Shown: positions 34,785-46,192 of the stretch, piece after piece
Layout: each line of letters opens with the position of its first letter
Position numbering within the stretch: position 1 is the stretch's first letter
Source: Sesamum alatum
Taxonomy: Eukaryota; Streptophyta; Magnoliopsida; Lamiales; Pedaliaceae
Direction of reading: 5' to 3'
Assembly (NCBI GenBank): GCA_034509735.1
Contig: JACGWO010000001.1
Location: 29,763,966-29,827,965 of the forward strand
DNA length: 64,000 bases
The notes under the pieces: generated by a model
What the model saw: the letters and a program-made list of their open reading frames with translations, nothing else
Told to the model about the DNA's origin: nothing
The model's database searches: none
Position numbers and translations under genes: made by a program

Positions 34785-36990
34785 TGAAGGAAAGTGGATC
34801 GGCCGGGAACGCGGCGGAAGCGCGGTGGAGATAAAAAAAACTTGCGGAATAAAATAATTTAAATCGCGTTCAAGGGGTGTTCCCTTGAATGTTCCCGGAC
34901 TATCAGTGTGTGAAACACAGAATATAAATATATATAAAATAAATAAGCATTCGTGGCTATAGAATAAAGAAGAAATCGAGAGCATAAATATAAATTGGAA
35001 TACCTTTCTCGATTTTGTATTTTGATCGGCTACACTCATTGATTCCTCCCGACGTTCGTCCACGCGAGGTCCCAACGTAGAGACCCTCTAACGTAGTCCA
35101 CGGCACACCGGGAGAGATCTCGTTTTTCTTGCTAGAAAAAAAAAACGGATCTAGAGGATGAAATCAAAGAAGAGATTACACTATCAAATTAGTGTTCCTT
35201 CTTGATCGTACTTTGTCCTTCAATTGATCATAGATCAATGAAGCAACAAAGAGGAATTTTTTTTTTTAGAGTAGAGAGAGTAAGAGAGTGTATGGAGAGT
35301 TTTCATCTTTTTCCTAGAAAAAGATGAATAATGAAATTCATCATCCATAGGTGTTAGTATATAATCATATATATACATAATTAATGTGATTATTGGAATG
35401 TGTTTAGGTTCATCCAAGGATGTCTAGATACATCCCAATCAATCACCATCAATTCTTCAATCAAGCCTACCATCTTTTAAGGTATGATCAAATCATACCA
35501 AAAGGGAAGGGCTTGATTGGAGTTGATTTGTCTTTTACCAAAAGAGACAAGCAACTAACACCTAGCATCCAACATGGTCGATTTTTGCTCCTTCCAAGGT
35601 GGCAATTTTCAGCCATGCATATTTAGGGAAGAAGTCCAACTTCTTTCTATTCCATAGATGGAATTAACACACCTCTCGGGTCAAAATTTAATGGACCGGG
35701 TTCTACCGTAATCTTACGATGAACTCAAAATTAAATCCAATTTAATATGATGTCCACTTAAATAATTCCCGTTGATCTTTTAATCTAATTAAAAGATCTA
35801 ATATCTCAACTTTCCATATTAATCAATAAATGCTATTTACCGATTAAACAAGGGCCCGATACAATATCGGCCCATCCATCCAATGGACAATCCCTTAAGT
35901 AATCCAATTACTTATCATCCTCTGAAATTGACTCTCAATTCCTTCACCTCCTCGGTGATTTGTATGTGACCCTTTAGGTTCACCCTCAGCTAGACTTGGG
36001 CTCGTGTCCAACAGGAGCTCATCACCATGGGTGGCCGTCTAGCAACGGTCCATGGCACTAGAGAATAGGTGAATGTTGGCGTGAACATTTAAGCGTCGAT
36101 TCCGTACGGGTACGGTCCTACTGTCGACCGTCTCCCGGCCTTAGTCTAGGATATGGAATTGGGCGTCGGTTCCCATTCTTGACTAGGCAACTATGCTTCA
36201 TACCCGAGATACGTTTACTCTATCGATCGACGGAGGAAACCCTTTCCTACTCAATCAGTTGCTATGGCCATAGACTTTCAGAGTCTAAACCATCTCAGAG
36301 TGCATAGGAGACATCACCGTCATGTACTGACAGGGGACAGATCCTATCTTGGAATTCACCGTCCTCGCTACATACTCAAATTGCACTGGACAAGGCTTAT
36401 AATGACCATCTTACAGAATGATCACCTCTCGCGCAGATCCAAGATACAGTCTTCATATGCACGTGACTGCCATGATTCCTCAAGTGCGAGGACTAATCCC
36501 GTACTATCAGAATCGGAAATTCCGGTCATACCGACCAAGCCTCCAAGGCTTCCATATGACGATTCCCGCGAGTCACTTTAGTCAGTCGACCACCTTGTCA
36601 ACTAACCCACTAAAATTGCATAGACAACCTTCGTCTGTCGCTGATGAAACTCGGCACTCACCCAGTGAATGCAATACTTAGTGCAAGTCTCAATAGGACA
36701 CTCGATGCCCAGTCTCGAGGTCCTCGACTTGGAATGTTTCAGACCGACCCTCAGAAGTTGGTTTCATAACCGCCATCCAATGCGCAGCCCAACTACATGG
36801 GTTATCCAATTGGTTTATGGGCATTTGTTGTGACGTTGAAACGCCGTTCGATGTTAGTAGTAAGCACAACAAACAGAAGCCAGTAATGAATACTTACTCT
36901 ATTCATCAGGATAATATTGTATTAATAAAGATTGACGAATAGTTTCCAAAATCGCCAATCCAATTGGCTTTCTGGCCACCTATTCTAACA
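34785..36990 (-). mobile_element. LTR3, 5' LTR of copia element C
   Basis: The plus strand starts TGAAGGAAAGTGG at 34785 and ends CTATTCTAACA at 36990 (2206 bp), beside the primer binding site. The right flank is TAGCG, followed by LINE sequence. The last 1.6 kb match LTR2. No gene was seen in it. Confidence 0.9.
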
Positions 36991-37540
36991 TAGCGATCTT
37001 TCATATCTCCAAGCAGCAACAACAATGTTAGGGGAGAGAGAGAGGGCCAATCGCCCCAGCCAGCAAATAAGGGTAAATGGGTCGTAGATACTTTAGGGAC
37101 AAACAAGGATGCAACTCGGTCGAGTTACATGCAGGACAATCTTTGGCCATTCAAGCTCACTCTCAAAAATTCCGGAGACAACTCCTGCCCTTCTACCGAA
37201 CGTGTTTCTGAACATAGGGTCTAGGATGAAGGATCAGGCAAAAATATTATCCAATCAGATAGAGAGACAAGAAACCATCTCACTAAAGAGGCTTAAAATC
37301 TGTTAGGCGCCAGAGTGGAGACAACCTCACGACCCCTGGAGGTAGTTATGCAACAAGCTCCTATACTAGCATCGGACCAAGCATTGGTAAACATACTTCT
37401 TCGTTTTAGCACCCGGGATTGTGCAATGAAGAAGACTGGAGGACGACGAGGGAACAAGGCTAGGGGAATGCCACTAAGAGTGACTAGGAAGAGGAGCAAG
37501 GTTGTTGTGATTATTGAAGATAACCCGGATGCCATGCATG
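36991..37540 (+). pseudogene. LINE ORF1 fragment
   Basis: The open piece 37315-37540 encodes a basic C-terminal stretch KKTGGRRGNKARGMPLRVTR then KRSKVVVIIEDNPDAM, of the kind found near the end of ORF1 in plant L1-type LINEs. The part before it (36991-37310) is interrupted by stops. It is cut at 37541 by a gypsy LTR fragment. The ORF2 start lies just beyond that fragment, which supports the assignment. Family assignment from memory of plant LINEs is moderate. Confidence 0.55.
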
Positions 37541-38694
37541 AGAGGAAAATACCAATTTTAGTACAATATTTTCGATATATTGATTATACATATTATAACA
37601 TAATATAGGACGTGAAGATAAAGTAATGGGTTCATCAGCTCCTTTTACTAAAGTAATCATTTTGGGATTTGAGGTAAGTATAGTTAATTAGATTTATATA
37701 TATATATATATATATATATCTTATATATATGATATATAATCTTGTATTGTATACGTGATTGCGATGGCTATTTATCTGGGTATATTGTTATTCTGTGTAG
37801 TTGTTATTATATGCTTATATGTGGTTATGGTGTGAGAAAGACGAATGAATAATTGTGCGATGCCATGGCATTTTATTGTGGATTGAAATTGAATGATGAG
37901 ATTATGGATGGAATGTTGTGAATTGAGATAAAGAGAGATGGCTTACCTAACTGGGGGGGCATACTGCAATGGCTTATGGTAATATGATTAATGATGAGTT
38001 GTGTGTTGTCATTGATCAGTGAAGATGATGTGACATATCATACGAGCTGTGTGTTGTGTGATATGATTGATGTGGGATATCATACGAGCTGTGTGTTGTG
38101 TGGTATAATTTGATGATGGGGTATCATACGAGCTGTGTGTTGTGTGATATCGAAAAAAAATGAGATATTGTGATAGAGATGATGATAGTCGGCAAAGACC
38201 ATTGAGTGATGCACTACAGCTTGGGTAAGCAGGGCCCTAATAAAATAAACGATGATTCTGGATAGATTGTACTATATATTGATGTATGATTGTGGTACTG
38301 GTTATTTCATAATTTTGTGTTGATTGCATATTAAATAATATTTGTGGATTGATATAATTGTACGAGACTTTTGTTATTGCATATGTGTATATGTATATAT
38401 ATAAGTCGATTAGTTATACTTATTGAGTAGGCAGCTCATTCCTTACCACATATTTTTCAGGACATAACTTACAGTGACTAGCTGAATTGGATCATAAACT
38501 GTGCTGCCAGTCTTATTAGGTGGGTCAGCAGTGACATCTTGGGTTGAGATTTATAGCTACATAACTATAGATATTAGATTTTTGATTGAATTTTGTATTT
38601 TAAGATTTATTACTTTTAATATAAATTTCTTGTAAAATGGGTTTAATTATGGAGGATGTATTATAATTAGTAGTATTACAACGTAATGCTATAG
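37541..38694 (+). mobile_element. Ty3/gypsy LTR fragment, same family as G
   Basis: It is the reverse-complement counterpart of about 10565-11830: ATTTGAGGTAAGTATAGTTAAT, the three repeats with ATCATACGAGCTGTGTGTTGTGTG near 38034-38150, GACTAGCTGAATTGGATCAT, and the end GTAATGCTATAG. Both termini are incomplete: neither TGTAACATC nor GGTGCTACA is present. It contains a TA microsatellite at 37697-37720. It separates LINE ORF1 from ORF2. Confidence 0.85.
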
Positions 38695-39025
38695 ACGAGG
38701 ACGAAATATCTATTTCGACGGAGGCTAGTCCGATGCAGCCCCACCGGTAGTTATGAAAATCTTATATCAGAATAGTCAGGGGCTGAGGTCCCCTTAGACA
38801 GTTTGTTCACTTGGCGAACAGGTGAAATCTCATAACCCCAACTTGGTTTTTATCTCAGAGACCAAGTTATCTGCTAGGAGATGCGAGAGGATTAAGGAGA
38901 GGTTTAATCTGTTTGACATAGGGGTGGATTCAAGGGGCTGAGGGGGAGGTTTGTTATTCCTTTGGAACAAGGACGTAGAGGTGCAGGTGCAATCGTTTTA
39001 TAACAACCATGTTGACGCTACTATT
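38695..39025 (+). pseudogene. LINE ORF2, start of the endonuclease domain
   Basis: Reading from the ATG at about 38755 gives MKILYQNSQGLRSP, then SHNPNLVFISETKLSARRCE and GGGLLFLWNKDVEVQVQSFY. This is the AP-type endonuclease of plant LINEs, which nicks the target DNA. The usual W-N of the first motif reads Y-Q-N-S, and stops occur (one within the SRG*GGG turn). The exon-like continuity resumes after the solo LTR at 41014. Confidence 0.8.
39021..39025. other. target-site duplication of solo LTR, left
   Basis: CTATT precedes TGAAAGCC. The same five bases follow the LTR at 41009-41013. Confidence 0.9.
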
Positions 39026-41008
39026 TGAAAGCCTAGGGTAGGCGTGTGGATCGTCCCGGGAGTAGCGCGAATGTGGAAGCGCGGTATGGTTAAAATTGCA
39101 AGAATTTAAACATGCATTGATATACATAAAATAAATACGTTCAGGGGGTGTTCCCTTGAAACTCTCGGGCGTTTGGTGTATCTCATGAATAATAAAAGCA
39201 CTTATAAAATCATGGAGGCCATAGGGTTTAAAATAAAAGGGGCGAAAATCTTAAATCGGAAACCTACCGATTGTCGTTTTCATCTTGAAACCGCTACTCG
39301 CGTTGTTCCCCGTTTTGGTCCAAGATCTCTAACGGGAGACCCTCTAATTCGTACACGCAATCCATCCACGTACCTTGCTCCTCGTGCTAGCGAAAGAACA
39401 AGTGTGTATAGTATTTTGGAGAGGACGGAATGATCAAATGTCATTGAATTAACAAGATCGAACCTCCTTAGTTCGATTGTCAACACAAAAGAACTTGGAA
39501 GAGGGAAGAGAGAGAGAGACACGCGGCCGAGAGAGAGAGGGGAGCCGAGTGTGTATGTGAGTTTTCAAAGTTTCATCATCTCTTCTAAAGAGGATTCTTA
39601 GGAGTATTTGTAGAGGATGAATCATATTCCTCTTCTATCTCCTACACATTGAAGACTCCTAGTTGAATAGGATTTGACCTAGTCAAATCCTAGTCAACTA
39701 CTAGCTTCTTGGTCAAACCAATCCTAGCCATTGATTCCTCTCTTTTAATCTCAACCGTTGATTTATTTAATGGGATATTTAAATCTTATTTAAATAATCC
39801 TTAATGGCAATAAATAAATATATCAAATATAAATATTTATTCCAAGCCCATTAAATTAATTTCTAATAAATCTAATTTATTAGATAAATTCCTTATATCT
39901 AATACAAACAATTAATTTCTTCCTAAGAAAAGAAGGACCCGATTAAATCCAATTTAATCGCTCCATTTCTCCAAACATTTAATTCCAAATTAAATACATT
40001 ATGTGTACGGATTGTGTGTAACTCTTTAGGTTCACCTTCAACTAGACTTGGTTGGATTCCTAGAACCCGCCCGTCACCATGGGTAGCCGTCTAGCAACGG
40101 TCCATGGCACTAGAGACTAGGTGAATATACGGGGGTGAACATTTAGGCTCTACAGTACATCTATCCTTCCGTCTATGGTCTCACCACTTAGGGTCTAGGG
40201 CACGGATTATGTAGGCACCCATTTGGACCTAAGTGTCGGTCTGTCCTCTACTAAACGCCGCAAGGGAAACCTTCCCTTCTGTTCAGTTACTGTGGCCACA
40301 GATTTTAGGGACAAGACATAGAGTATTTGTGAGACACAACTGTCAATACCTTTTGACAGGAGACAGATCCTTTCTTGGAAACTACTGTCACTTTGTACAC
40401 TGAAGCTGCACTAGACATGGCTTATGACTACTCAAGTGCATCTTGGCAATCTCTCACCATACCTAAGATATAGTCTCGATGTACAGATAAACTCAGCAAT
40501 TCCTCAAATCAAAGGACTTGACCTGTACCGTTTGGAACCGGAAAATCACATCATACCTAACCGACCCTACTCAAGGTCCTCCGTAAGACGGTTCCCGCGA
40601 GTCACCTCAGTCAGCCGCTCCCCAGCAGGCTAACCCACTAACACTGCTTAGACAACCCTCGTCACCCGTCAATGAAATACGACAGCAGATGCTTAGTGCA
40701 AGTCTCAAGGGGAATCTCGGTACCCATTTTTGAGATTCCTTGACCTGGAGATTTTCAGACTGATTCGGCGGAACTGATTTCATGGACCTACCTCCAAGCG
40801 TAGTCCCAGTCCCCGAAATGCGATTTCAGTCTGTGGGCTTTGTTTGTATAGTGGACAGTTATAAAGCAGATAAAGTGAACACAAACAAAGTACGTGCCAA
40901 ATGAATTTCACTTCTTATTCATTAAGGATTTATTAAAACTTCGAAATTGTTCAGACATAGGTTACAATTCGCCTACCAAGATTGGCTACATGGTCACCTA
41001 TTCTAACA
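39026..41008 (-). mobile_element. solo copia LTR, same family as element B
   Basis: It starts TGAAAGCCTAGGGTAGGCGTG and ends CTATTCTAACA (1983 bp), flanked by the perfect 5-bp duplication CTATT. No internal region accompanies it, so it is a solo LTR left by recombination between two LTRs of a former full element. It splits the LINE endonuclease. It matches the LTRs of B along its length. Small open frames in it are chance. Confidence 0.93.
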
Positions 41009-41013
41009 CTATT

Positions 41014-44000
41014 ATGGGACTAGGGGATGCAGCCTCTTGTCGCTTTACTGGTTTCTACAGGCAACTGGAGGCATCCCACCATAAAAAATTGTGAGACTTA
41101 TAACGTCAACTTGGTAGTCAATCTATCAAGCCTTGGTTGGTTGTCGGAGACTTCAATGAAATCCTTCATCGGCATGAGAAGGAGGGACTACATCAATGAC
41201 CTATGTGGTAAATTGAGAATTTTCGGGAATGTCTAGTAGACTGCAACCTAACAAATATGGGCTTCAGTGGGGAACCTTTCACTTGGTGTAACTGACGAGA
41301 TGCACTGGCCACTATTCGTGAACAGCTCGATAGAGCATGCTACACCCAGAATGGGCCTCCTTTTTTTCATGCTGCAAAGTCTCTCATTTTCGATTAGGAT
41401 GCTCCGACCACTTGGCACTGCTCATCAACCTTGAACCTCAGCTGAATCAGCAACCCGTGCAGAAGAATAAGAGGTTGAGATTTGAACTAGCTTGGCTAAG
41501 GGACTCAAGGTGTGAAGAGGTGGTAGCAGCCAACTGGGCGAGTGGCTCGTCGTCAGGGCCTACCGATGCAGTCTGGAATGGAACCAAGGGTGTTTGATTG
41601 GCGCTCTTGGACTGGGATAGGAGTAGCTTCAGCAACATTATGAAGCGCATCAAAGACTTGAACCAGGAAGTTTGTAAGTTGTAATTGAGAACTCCAGGCA
41701 GCAAATCGAACTGAAACAGGACAAAGTGGAGGAGTGCTTGGAACGCGAAGAGCTCCTTTGGAAACAAAGAGGGAAAGCTCAATGGCTACGAGAGGGTGAC
41801 TGCAACACAACCTTATTCCATTTGAGGTCAAGTGCCAGCGAAAGTATAACTCCATCACGAGGCGAAAGTCGGACGAGGGTCTTCAGCTCACTGTTGAGGC
41901 CGATATTCAGCGCACCATCATACACTATTCTCAACATCTTTTTCTGTCCTGCAACCTAGCACCCAGCAAGGTTGATGAGGTTTCAGAAACTACCGAGTCG
42001 CAGGTGATTGGGGAAATGAACGAGGAGTTACTTTGGCCTTTCACAACATAGGAAGTTACTGCAACCCTTAACCAAATGTATCCTTCAAATCTCCGGGACT
42101 GGACGATATGTCTCCTGCATTTTATAAGATTTTTGGCATATCGTTGGACTCGATGTTACTTCTTGTGTGCTTAATTTCTTAATAACCAAGACCTCAAAAC
42201 CCAGTTTAACTTCACTCATATTGTCCTTATTCTTAAATGCGTCAATCCAGAGCTCGTGTCCCACTTTAGACCTATTAGCTTGTGCAACGGTGTCTATAAA
42301 ATCGTGTCTAAAGGCAATTGCTAATTGACTAAAACCCTTCCTTGATTGCATTATATCTGACACCCAATCTGCCTTCATTCCCGGTTGTATGATTACAGAC
42401 AATGTCCTTGTTGCTTATGAGATTAGCCATTTTTTATCTCACAAGCTGTGGGGAAGGTAGGTCATGCGGCGTTGAAGTTCAACATTAGTAAGGCCTATGA
42501 CCGCGTTGAATGGTGTTTCCTGGAGAGTGTTCTCCTTAAGCTATGCTTTCACCCATGTTTTATTACTCTTATTTTGCTATGTGTGTCTACGGTTACTTAT
42601 TCTATTATGCTTAATGTCAAATTAACAAGGGGGATCCACCAAGGTGGCTGTATACAAGGGGTACAATCTGTTGTGGAGCTCTATCGGTGTCCCACTTGTT
42701 GTTTGCAGACGATACTCTCATCTTCTGCCAAGCAACAACGGGTGCCATGCTCTGCATCAAGAGGCTCTTGGATGATTTCAATGAAGCATCCAGACTGAAG
42801 GTGACTTTGGATAAGTCCGCGATTGTTCTCAGTAAAAACATCTCCAACCAGCTGAAGAAGGAACTAGCAGCGTGGCTTGGAATGATTGCACTAGAGAAGT
42901 ACGACAAATACTTGGGCCTACCTACGACAGTCGGGCGAACGAAGTGAGAAGTCTTTGCTAGCTTAAAGGACTGCGTGTGGACCAAAATCCAAGGCTAGTC
43001 TGCAAGGAAATTATCACAGGCAGTTCAGGCAGTGCTGATCAAAGTCGTCGTTCAATCCATTCCGTAATATGCCATGAGCTGCTTCCGAGTGCCGGCAGGT
43101 CTACTAAAGGAAATTGAGAGCATGGCGGCCGATTTCTTTTGGCAGAATGGTCGCGAATGCAAGATCCACTGGTTCGCATGGGGGAAGTTGTGCAAAACTA
43201 AACTTGGAGGCTGCTTGGGCTTCCGCAGTTCCCAAGCATTCAAAACAGCCTTACTCGCGAAGTAGGCGTGGCGGATTTGGTCCAACCCGAATAGCACCCT
43301 CAACCAAATTCTACAGCATAAGTACTTCCAGGGGGTTGATTTCCTCGAGGGAAGCTATTTGGAATAACCCTTCCTTCACTTGGAGATCCATTTGTAAAGC
43401 CAAAAACCTTCTCAAAGAGGGTCTACGGTGGAAGATAGGGAACGACCGTTCCACATCATGGAGGACCATGCCTGCCACGCCCCTCCACTTTTCGACCGAC
43501 ACTTCAACCTCGTATGTTGGGAGACTCGAAGATGGTGGCTTGGCTCATGCAGGATGACGAGATGTCATGGAATGAGGAATTGATCCGTGCGGAGTTCAAT
43601 GTTGATGATGCAGTAACGGTTTCTGGAAACCCCTATAGGGGGCGGTGACGAGGAAGATAGGTAAATATAGCATTATGGCACAAATGGTAGGTTCTCCGTC
43701 CAGAGTACATGCGCCCTAGCATTACGGCAAGCCACAATTGTTGTCCCTTCACCGGATGTGTATAGCCAGGGAGAGAGATCGTCCGACTGGAGATTTTTGT
43801 GGAAAACACGGATACCGCCGAAAGTCAAGCTATTTGCATGGAAGGCATGCCGGGAAGCCATCCCGGCTGCTATTAATTTAAGGAAACGTGGCATCCGATT
43901 AGATGTCGAGTGTGCTCGTTGCTCGATCAAGGAAGACCACTCCATGCACGTTCTGCTGCGTTGTATGTTCGCTAGGCAAGTTTGGGCACTTGCAGATTTG

Positions 44001-44250
44001 TTGTGGCGAACTATCTCTCAGGGATGCCAGATGGTGTAAGAGTGGATGAGACTGTTGAGGAGGGATCTCGAGGGCCTTTGTTTGATCTGTTTCTGGTCAT
44101 TTGTTGGTTCCTATGGTTTAGCAGCATCTCTTGCTATTCAAAGGGTCAAGGATGGCACCTAGGGAGGTGGTTGATTCGAGGTCGCCCTGCTCCAGGTCGT
44201 AGATCGTCTATGATCTCCGCAGAACTGCTTGGGACCTGAGAAAAGAAGGT
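41014..44250 (+). pseudogene. LINE ORF2: endonuclease end, reverse transcriptase, zinc-binding tail
   Basis: After the solo LTR the endonuclease continues (RFTGFYRQLE near 41040, then PWLVVGDFNEILH-like sequence near 41140, read across a frameshift). The reverse transcriptase follows at about 42060-42960, with FNISKAYDRVEWCFL (42448 onwards), a RGIHQGG-type motif and the catalytic LLFADDTLIF at about 42690, ending KYLGLPTTVGRTK. From 43770 the zf-RVT domain reads FLWKTRIPPKVKLFAWKACR, CARCSIKEDHSMHVLLRC. Many frameshifts and stops separate these pieces. The catalytic FADD is retained. The enzyme would copy LINE RNA directly at the nicked target. Confidence 0.88.
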
Positions 44251-44640
44251 CGTTAGGCTAGTTGGGGGCTTTCCCAGCGAAGGCCCTCCGATGCCTAAGT
44301 CAGATAGTAGTTCGGGATAAAAAGGTGCGATCTAACGGTCCGAACTGGGTGTAATAAATTCGTACCTGAAATATGTCAGATGGGGGTATTTATAGGGCTT
44401 GAAAAGCCCACTTGCTCTGAGCCAGTTGTCATCGTTCTGACACCTTTTCCAGGTAATCATTGCCTTTTCTGACTGATGGCAAGTCAGATCGACCTAGGTT
44501 GGGTCGACCTGGGCTGGGTCGACCTAGGTCTCTAGGCAGATCCAATCTACTAATGCCTTGGGCCTATTTTAATTTTTTGGGCCACTAGGGCCCATTAATG
44601 CTTTTAGGCCAATACCCACATCAGTTTTCAAACATGCTTT
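44240..44640. mobile_element. probable small insertion in the LINE 3' region with GTCGACC repeats
   Basis: This 400-base stretch differs in composition from the LINE around it and has no LINE coding similarity. It contains GGCCCTCCGATGCCTAAGTC and repeated GGGTCGACCTAGGTC / GGGTCGACCTGGGC palindromic words at about 44490-44540. The remainder (44640-44782) looks like an ordinary LINE 3' untranslated end. Boundaries are estimates and no target duplication was established. Confidence 0.4.
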
Positions 44641-44782
44641 TAGATACCTTACATTTGTAGAGGATTTAGTTAGCTGTAGATGAGTAGGCTTTAGTTAAAG
44701 TTTGTGGCACTGGATGTGATTGGTCGTTTTCCTTTCTTATGACAATATAATCGATCGTGTTTCTCTTAAAAAAAAGAAAAAG
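44641..44782 (+). other. LINE 3' end with A-rich tail
   Basis: Non-coding sequence ending TTTCTCTTAAAAAAAAG and AAAAAG at 44767-44782, consistent with the poly(A) tail of a LINE. The flanking target duplication cannot be found because the 5' end of the LINE is not intact. Confidence 0.6.
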
Positions 44783-45810
44783 GCATGAACATATTCGGGT
44801 TCAGTCGATTTTAAAAAGAAACTTCAACAACCCAACCAGTGCAGATTTTCATAAAGCTAAACAAAAACTAATTGATTCTCTCAAATCGAGCAATCCAAAT
44901 TGACTGTGTTTAGCTTATTTCGCAGTCGGATTGGCAGAATAGGAAATTTGGAGTGCGTGTTTTTTAATTCGACTTATTTGTATTTGCAGCTCAACTATAA
45001 CATTATCTAGTGTGTAGCACACACAAAATTGGTGGACATAACTAATTAAGAAATTAAAAATAATAATTAATCTTTATCTTAATTGAATAAATAAAAATTA
45101 TTATAAAAAGATTATTAGAAGTTATTGAGAAAATGGAGAAAAAATAGAATCTGAGAGTTAAAAAGAGAGAAAAAGTAAAAAAAAATGATGACAAGAACTG
45201 AAAAATAAGAAAAGAAGAATGGGAGAAGAGAAGAATGTGGAAGTTGATCAAAGAGAGGAAAGACGTTAGAAGAGGAATATATATATATATATATATATAT
45301 ACTAGTTGTCGTGGCACGCCGCTTCTATGTGTATATAATAAATAATTTTTTACGTTTTAAAATATATTATAAATAAGAGTAAACTATAAACTAATACATC
45401 ACATTAAAAAAAAGAAGGAAAGCAAGAAAAAACTAATTTATCAACTAATATAAAATTTGAAAAGTTGAATAAAGTAGTTATCATATCAGTTGAGGGTTAT
45501 TTTGGCATTACAAAAAAGTGGTGCGGCGGTGTCATTAACCGCCATTTATGAGTAAAAAAAGGATTTCTTTTATATAATAGTGTATATATATATATATATT
45601 TGGTGAATATTTAAATAACAAAAGAAATAGCAGATCAAAAAATTGTGATACCAAAATAGCAAATATATCACACTTGCTCTGTGATTAATTTGATTCGATC
45701 AAACTTTCCTACCAAAATTGTGCTTTTCAATAATAAGAGTATAGATAACAATAACAAAATTATTTTTTTATTAAAATTAACTCAAGAAAATAGGTAAATA
45801 CATGCTAATA
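44783..45810. other. AT-rich spacer with microsatellites
   Basis: No supported gene. It holds an AT microsatellite at 45277-45300, another TA tract near 45580-45598, and a purine-rich AGAGAGAAAA stretch at 45140-45260 that creates a long open frame on the minus strand. That frame is low-complexity Phe, Leu, Ile and Ser and is not credible as a protein. Confidence 0.6.
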
Positions 45811-46075
45811 TATAAAGCAAATTATATTAACACCCCTTGAGATTAGGTCAAAATGCACAAACACTCCTTCTCTTTTGTGAAATAACGGCTACACCACCTA
45901 AGGGGCATAGTGTAAAATTTTTAGGGGGTGTTTGTGTAAATTTTGCCTCTAAATAGAGGGTGTAGTTGTAATTGAAATTATAACCTTAGGGATGTAGTTG
46001 GAATTTTGTAAAAGACAAGAAGTGTTTGTATATTTTGACGTAACATTAAGGGCTGTTAACGTAATTTACCTTATA
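45811..46075. mobile_element. MITE-like element with long inverted repeats
   Basis: The left end reads GCAAATTATATTAACACCCC, followed by GGTCAAAATGCACAAACACT. The right end read from the opposite strand gives GTAAATTACGTTAACAGCCC, followed by CGTCAAAATATACAAACACT. The inverted repeats extend for about 50-60 bases on each side of a short centre without a gene. The exact end and target duplication are unclear because the flanks are TA-rich. Confidence 0.75.
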
Positions 46076-46189
46076 TATATTACAAATTTGTACCTAAAAA
46101 GTTTAATAATTTGGTTTGCCACTTATAAAGTCAAAATGGCAAAACTGTACCGAATGTAACGACAACTTTGGAGACTGGGAAAGGTCTAC

Positions 46190-46192
46190 TTA
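46190..46192. other. TTA target duplication, left end of PIF/Harbinger unit
   Basis: TTA stands before GGGGGCGTTTACTATGCC at 46193 and again after the right end at 60059-60061. A 3-bp TTA/TAA duplication is the hallmark of PIF/Harbinger transposons. Confidence 0.75.

Noticed and set aside
45054..45317. Minus-strand open frame rich in Phe, Leu, Ser and Ile
   Set aside because: It results from a purine-rich low-complexity tract and a TA microsatellite.
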